Shown in pieces: positions 7,499-11,355 of a stretch of 11,355 bases of DNA (the first letter of the stretch is position 1; each line of letters starts with the position of its first letter). The translations under genes were made by a program, and so were the position numbers. The notes beneath the pieces were generated by a model, which saw only the letters and a program-made list of their open reading frames with translations, was not told the DNA's origin and did no database searches. The stretch comes from Dehalococcoidia bacterium (GTDB taxonomy: Bacteria; Chloroflexota; Dehalococcoidia; UBA6926), in assembly GCA_030754805.1 (NCBI GenBank), contig JASLZO010000024.1:1-11355 (forward strand), written 5' to 3'.

Positions 7499-9336
7499 TT
7501 CCCGCACTGACGATAGTGATTGCGCTGATGTTGTTTTTCCGACTGCTGCCCTTGATCGTTCGGATAGGAGGACTGGCGACGCGAGTGATCGGCCTGCTTG
7601 GTGCGTCGCTTGCCTTCGAACGGATGGGACGGGCGCCCGGCTCCGCAATCGGACTCGGTGGCCTGTTGTTGTTGGTGGCGACACTGGGGACGTTTGCGGC
7701 GACCTTTGGCGGAACGCTTGATAAAAGCGCGGATGACTTCGCCTCCCATAGCTCCGGTGGCGATGCATTCGTGTACCGGCCTGAGGGCTACGCGAACGGG
7801 GATTTCGCGGGAGTGCGCGAACGATTCACCCAACTTCCGGGAGTCACCGACGCCAGCGCCGCCTATACAACCAAGGCAGGCATTGGGACCCTGACTCCGG
7901 GCACCCTAGTGCCGTTGCTGGCGGTCGATCCGAGCACCGCGGGAAACGTCCTGTGGTTCCGGGACGACTTTTCAGACGAAAGGCTGGGCGAGATCCTGGT
8001 GAACCTCTCCCTCCTGGAGGGAGATCGAACACCTGCCCGTGCGATTCCGGACGACGCCGAGACGATCGGCGTCTGGGTCCGTGCCGACAACCCCAGCGGG
8101 AAACAGTTCATCTGGCTGCATTTAATCGACGGATTGGGTCGCCCACACACGTATTCGATGGGTGCCCTTGACTTTGAGGGGTGGCGGCTCGTCGAACAAC
8201 CTCTCGGCCGAGGGGAACACGACCCACCACCGGGGCCGTACATCCTGGACTCAATCCTGGTCTTCGAGAACGCATTGGGTTCCAGCGGCGCTCCCGGGAT
8301 GATCCATCTGGACGACCTTCAATACCGTGACAGGGATGGCATGGAACACGTGATCGACACTTTCGATCGGCCGGAGGAGTGGTTACCGATCCTCACGTCG
8401 GGTGATCGGCGGGACTATGTTGGGGCGGCGAACGCGACAGGCCACCACGAAACCGCGCTCGAGTTCGCGTGGGGTCGGGAAACGCTCGACGGTGTGAGAG
8501 GCCTCTACGTCTCCCCGCAACTGAGTACGGTGCCGATGTACGCGAGTTCTCGACTTCAGGAAGTCTTGGGGTTGTCGGTGGGCAGAGAGCGCGCTCTCCA
8601 CATCTCGGGTCGCGTGATTCCCTTCCGGATCGTCGGGACGCTGGACCAGTTCCCGACCATTCCGGAAACGAACGCCGGGTTCGCGATTGCCCACGGCCCA
8701 AGCTTGATGACCCACGTGAATGCCGTGGCGGTGACGGCGGTCATGGAGAAGAAGCCGATCTGGCCGAACCAGGTCTTCCTGACGCTATCCGGGGATGAAG
8801 CAGCACAAGAAACCACGCTACTGGGCATCGTGGAGGACACCGCGTTGACCGGGACTGTTGTTGATGCTGCCACGGTGAGCGAGGAGCGACGGCGGAGCCC
8901 GCTCGCTTCAGCGAGTTGGCGCGGCCTAGTGGTCATGGCGGTCGTCGCGGCGCTCATCGCACTCGCGACCGGTATCTCGGCCCATGCGATTGCTTCTGCG
9001 CAGGATAGATCTGGGGACATGGCACTCATGCGAGCCCTGGGCTTGTCACGAGTAAACGCGATGGTGGCCTTCTTGACCGAACACGTTGTCATCGTCGGCC
9101 TCGCCGTGGTTTCCGGGGTGGCGGTTGGGCTGTGGCTCGCGACCGTTTTGGTCCCGCTCTTTCAAGGCCTTGGCGCCGCGCCCGTTGTACCAAGCCTGAT
9201 TGTGACCACGGAATGGAATACGGTTGGCACCATGGTCGGCGCGGTTCTGGTTGGTGGCCTGGTAGGCGCAGCGGTGCTTTGGCGCGTGTATATCTCAGTT
9301 CCGATGGCCGGCATCCTGCGGATCGGGAACGAGTAG
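7162..9336 (+). CDS. FtsX/MacB-type ABC permease, 3' part of the frameshifted gene
   Basis: Continuation of the gene that starts at 6053, in a different frame, with no convincing start codon or ribosome site of its own; 7162 marks where homologous sequence begins (GLGYTPSW). This frame is open from at least ATG 7105, but the added residues are a shadow. It encodes a helix in PWVVAGAFLAGGLLLL, two more around VAGVLLW and LIPALTIVIALMLFF, then LLLVATLGTFAATFGGTL leading to a second outer domain of about 400 residues. That domain has a beta-sandwich-like insert (about 8044-8480) and the MacB-like stretch GLSVGRERALHISG with IVGTLDQFPTIP. It ends with the three-helix FtsX core: GLVVMAVVAALIALATGISA, then MALMRALGLSRVNAMVAFLT with the conserved E of the family, then MVGAVLVGGLVGAAVL. 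Apart from the frame break nothing looks decayed. The next permease begins one base after the stop codon, so the two are cotranscribed and perhaps translationally coupled. Confidence 0.87.
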   Translation, partial: GLGYTPSWETVLGSEILRPASLLPTVPWVVAGAFLAGGLLLLPTARVARTPLAVLRTGRGAPRGNGRWVQRLLLDSALLAVAGVLLWQLDQREGLATIGTSGKISVDRVALLIPALTIVIALMLFFRLLPLIVRIGGLATRVIGLLGASLAFERMGRAPGSAIGLGGLLLLVATLGTFAATFGGTLDKSADDFASHSSGGDAFVYRPEGYANGDFAGVRERFTQLPGVTDASAAYTTKAGIGTLTPGTLVPLLAVDPSTAGNVLWFRDDFSDERLGEILVNLSLLEGDRTPARAIPDDAETIGVWVRADNPSGKQFIWLHLIDGLGRPHTYSMGALDFEGWRLVEQPLGRGEHDPPPGPYILDSILVFENALGSSGAPGMIHLDDLQYRDRDGMEHVIDTFDRPEEWLPILTSGDRRDYVGAANATGHHETALEFAWGRETLDGVRGLYVSPQLSTVPMYASSRLQEVLGLSVGRERALHISGRVIPFRIVGTLDQFPTIPETNAGFAIAHGPSLMTHVNAVAVTAVMEKKPIWPNQVFLTLSGDEAAQETTLLGIVEDTALTGTVVDAATVSEERRRSPLASASWRGLVVMAVVAALIALATGISAHAIASAQDRSGDMALMRALGLSRVNAMVAFLTEHVVIVGLAVVSGVAVGLWLATVLVPLFQGLGAAPVVPSLIVTTEWNTVGTMVGAVLVGGLVGAAVLWRVYISVPMAGILRIGNE

Positions 9337-9337
9337 C

Positions 9338-11355
9338 GTGCTCGGCACCTTCTTCCCGTTGGTCGTTCGCAGGATGTGGGCGTATGCCCCCCTTCTCCTA
9401 CCGGTCCTTATCGGAACAATCTTCGCGACGGCGGTGACGTCCGGCATCGTGATCTACAGCGAATCCCTCCGAGACGTAGGCCTTTCTCATTCGCTCAAGA
9501 ACGCCGATGCGCGCGACTTGGACCTCCGGATCCGGTTCGATTCGCCGGCAGCCGATCAGGTATCTCGATCGGGAACGGTCGATCGCGTCGAGGCGGAGGT
9601 TGAGGCGCGCCTTGTGTCGATCGTCGGTGACGCAACCATGTTCACCCGAACCGACACCTTCCTGGCGTCGCGGCCCGGGGAACCGCCGGGGACCTTGGCG
9701 AACGTGCCGAGGGGTTCCTTCCACGTCTTGTCGGACTTCGAGAAGAAGTTCGAACTCGTCGAAGGACGGTGGCCCGAGCATACGCCTGCCACAGTCGCTG
9801 GATCGCTTGCGATCGAGGCTGTCGCTCTTGAACCTGGTGCGGACGTGCTCGAGCTGGACGCGGGCGCCTCCGTAGCGTTCACGCCGTTCTGGCCCGACAT
9901 CACGCCAAACGTCACTGTGACCCTGACGGGCATCGCGCGGATCCGCGACCCGGGCGATCCGCTTTGGAGAAACTCACCCTTCACCCGCCTCTCGAATCCG
10001 CCGACGCTGTTGAACACGCTGCCGGTGATCATTCACCAAGAAACGTTGATCACCACATTGGGGAACGCGTTCCTGGAGATGGGGACATCACACCAGTGGA
10101 CATACACGATTCAGCAAGGCAGTGTCCGTGCCTCGAACGCGAAACGGACCCTCAACCAGACGCTCTCGCTGACCCGGTCTCTTGGCTCGCGGATCCGGGC
10201 ATTCCGATTGGACACGGAACTGACAGATCTGCTGGAGGGGTACGACCAGAGGCTGCGGTTCATCCAGGTCCCACTTGCAGTCGTGCTCTTGCTGGTCGAG
10301 GCTATGGTCCTGTATGCGGTGGCGTTCCTAGCGACGATGGTGATGGAGCGTCAACGCGCAGACGCCGCCCTGGTTCGCAGTCGGGGAGCCCACACGAGCC
10401 ACGTCTTCTACCTATATGCGGCCCAGGGTGTGCTCATCAGCGGGACGGCGGTCGTTCTGGGCCCACTGTTGGCGGCGGCAGCTATCGCCAGCCTTGGGTA
10501 TTTCCCGGCTTTTATCTCGTTCACGGAAGGGGCGCCACTCCCTGTTTCGATCTCACCGGCAGCGTTCTTGTTCGCGGCGATCGGCGGCGCGCTCTCGCTC
10601 TCGATCTTCCTGATCGCCAGCCTTCAGATCTCTCGACGAAACCCGCTGGAGGAACGAAGACAGGTCACACGCCCGTCCCAAACGCCACTGCTGCAGCGGT
10701 ACTACGTCGACGTCGGACTCGCGGGGGTCGTGGCGATGCTCCTGTGGCAGCAGGGCCAACAGGGTTCGTTGGTCGCTAACGCGGTCTCAGGGTCTGGTTC
10801 GGCGGATATCTTCCTTCTCACAGTGCCGGCGTTGTTTCTGGTGACGGCCGCGATGATCCTTTTACGCCTCTTTCCCCTGGTGGTGCGCGTGGTGGCAAGG
10901 GTGACCGCTCCCGTCGCGCCCACGTGGCTGGCGCTGGGACTGTGGCAGATTGGCAGGAACCCGATGGGCGCCACGCGGCTAGTGCTCCTGCTGGTCCTAG
11001 GGGCCGGTCTGGGCGCCTTCGCCGCCAGCTTCGGCGGCACGCTCGAACGGAGCTATCGAGACCGTGCTCTCTACGAAGCCGGCGCCGAGATACGCCTCGA
11101 TGGTATCGGAGCTGCTGCAGTGGGTTCCAGCCGTGATATCGGCGCCGAACTCAGCGCCGTCCCTGAGATCGGCCTCGCGTCGCTCGTCGTGAGGGAGGGC
11201 GGGTCATTTTCCGGCCTCGCCTCGACCGAACGGTTCGAGTTGCTGGGAGTCGATCCTGAGGAGTTCGCCGACGTCACCTGGTGGCGAGAGGACTTCGGGT
11301 CTCGCTCGGTCCGCCCCGTCCTTGAATTGTTGAACACCGAATCCGACGTCGAATT
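9338..11355 (+). CDS. Second FtsX/MacB-type ABC permease (3' end beyond window)
   Basis: A tandem paralogue of the preceding permease, open without a stop for 672 codons to the window edge. GTG 9338 starts one base after the previous TAG; an ATG at 9374 would remove the residues leading into the first helix. Layout from GTG: helix about 17-38, outer domain to about 305, helix about 308-336, motif ALVRSRGAH (L345), helix about 357-382 ending in LAAAAIASLGYFPAF, helix about 405-431, weaker helices near 456-472 and 489-515, then LVLLLVLGAGLGAFAASFGG and the start of the second outer domain. The two paralogues share recognisable stretches, for example SFGGTLERS here against TFGGTLDKS upstream, and GVDPEEFADVTWWREDF against AVDPSTAGNVLWFRDDF. 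Two related permeases side by side suggest a heterodimeric complex, with the ATPase probably encoded downstream. Substrate unknown. Confidence 0.9.
   Translation, partial: MLGTFFPLVVRRMWAYAPLLLPVLIGTIFATAVTSGIVIYSESLRDVGLSHSLKNADARDLDLRIRFDSPAADQVSRSGTVDRVEAEVEARLVSIVGDATMFTRTDTFLASRPGEPPGTLANVPRGSFHVLSDFEKKFELVEGRWPEHTPATVAGSLAIEAVALEPGADVLELDAGASVAFTPFWPDITPNVTVTLTGIARIRDPGDPLWRNSPFTRLSNPPTLLNTLPVIIHQETLITTLGNAFLEMGTSHQWTYTIQQGSVRASNAKRTLNQTLSLTRSLGSRIRAFRLDTELTDLLEGYDQRLRFIQVPLAVVLLLVEAMVLYAVAFLATMVMERQRADAALVRSRGAHTSHVFYLYAAQGVLISGTAVVLGPLLAAAAIASLGYFPAFISFTEGAPLPVSISPAAFLFAAIGGALSLSIFLIASLQISRRNPLEERRQVTRPSQTPLLQRYYVDVGLAGVVAMLLWQQGQQGSLVANAVSGSGSADIFLLTVPALFLVTAAMILLRLFPLVVRVVARVTAPVAPTWLALGLWQIGRNPMGATRLVLLLVLGAGLGAFAASFGGTLERSYRDRALYEAGAEIRLDGIGAAAVGSSRDIGAELSAVPEIGLASLVVREGGSFSGLASTERFELLGVDPEEFADVTWWREDFGSRSVRPVLELLNTESDVE

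Noticed and set aside
8006..8024. Perfect 8-base stem (TCTCCCTC / GAGGGAGA) with a 3-base loop
   Set aside because: It is inside permease coding sequence (NLSLLEGD), with no T-run after it, so it is not a terminator. It is best explained by codon composition.
9964..10779. A 271-codon plus-strand frame inside the second permease
   Set aside because: The overlapping frame from 9338 carries continuous membrane helices and paralogue similarity; this one is Pro/Arg/Gly-rich noise.

Overview
The window is GC-rich bacterial chromosome, densely coded on both strands. I see no RNA gene, CRISPR array, insertion sequence or phage gene. The intact mutS-mutL pair argues against most Actinobacteria, which lack it. 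The style of the large FtsX-type permeases (LVRSRGA motif, very long outer loops, tandem copies) and the TatD variant fit Chloroflexota best in my judgement. That placement is an inference and is only moderately supported.

Left part (1-5133), DNA repair block. The 5' end of recQ runs leftward off the window edge. Divergent from it, after a 112-base gap, come mutS and then mutL, both complete and with their family motifs. MutL is the endonuclease (zinc-binding) type, so mismatch repair here would not need MutH. A short broken remnant of an Lhr-type DNA helicase gene follows mutL: about 66 residues of the N-terminus are recognisable, interrupted by a stop codon and a frameshift, and the rest of the gene is missing. 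The remnant ends exactly where the convergent tatD gene ends.

Middle (5133-6052). A complete tatD-type metal-dependent hydrolase gene on the minus strand is followed by a short divergent spacer. The spacer carries a perfect TATAAT box facing the transporter genes.

Right part (6053-11355). Two large tandem paralogous FtsX/MacB-type ABC permease genes lie here, the second cut by the window edge. The first is split into two reading frames by a net loss of one base (mod 3) near 7160, inside or just after its third membrane helix. Its second outer domain holds a beta-sandwich, carbohydrate-binding-module-like segment. No ABC ATPase is in the window; one would be expected downstream.

I did not find a convincing undescribed system. 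The points most worth a second look are the decayed helicase remnant, the split permease and the embedded sandwich domain.
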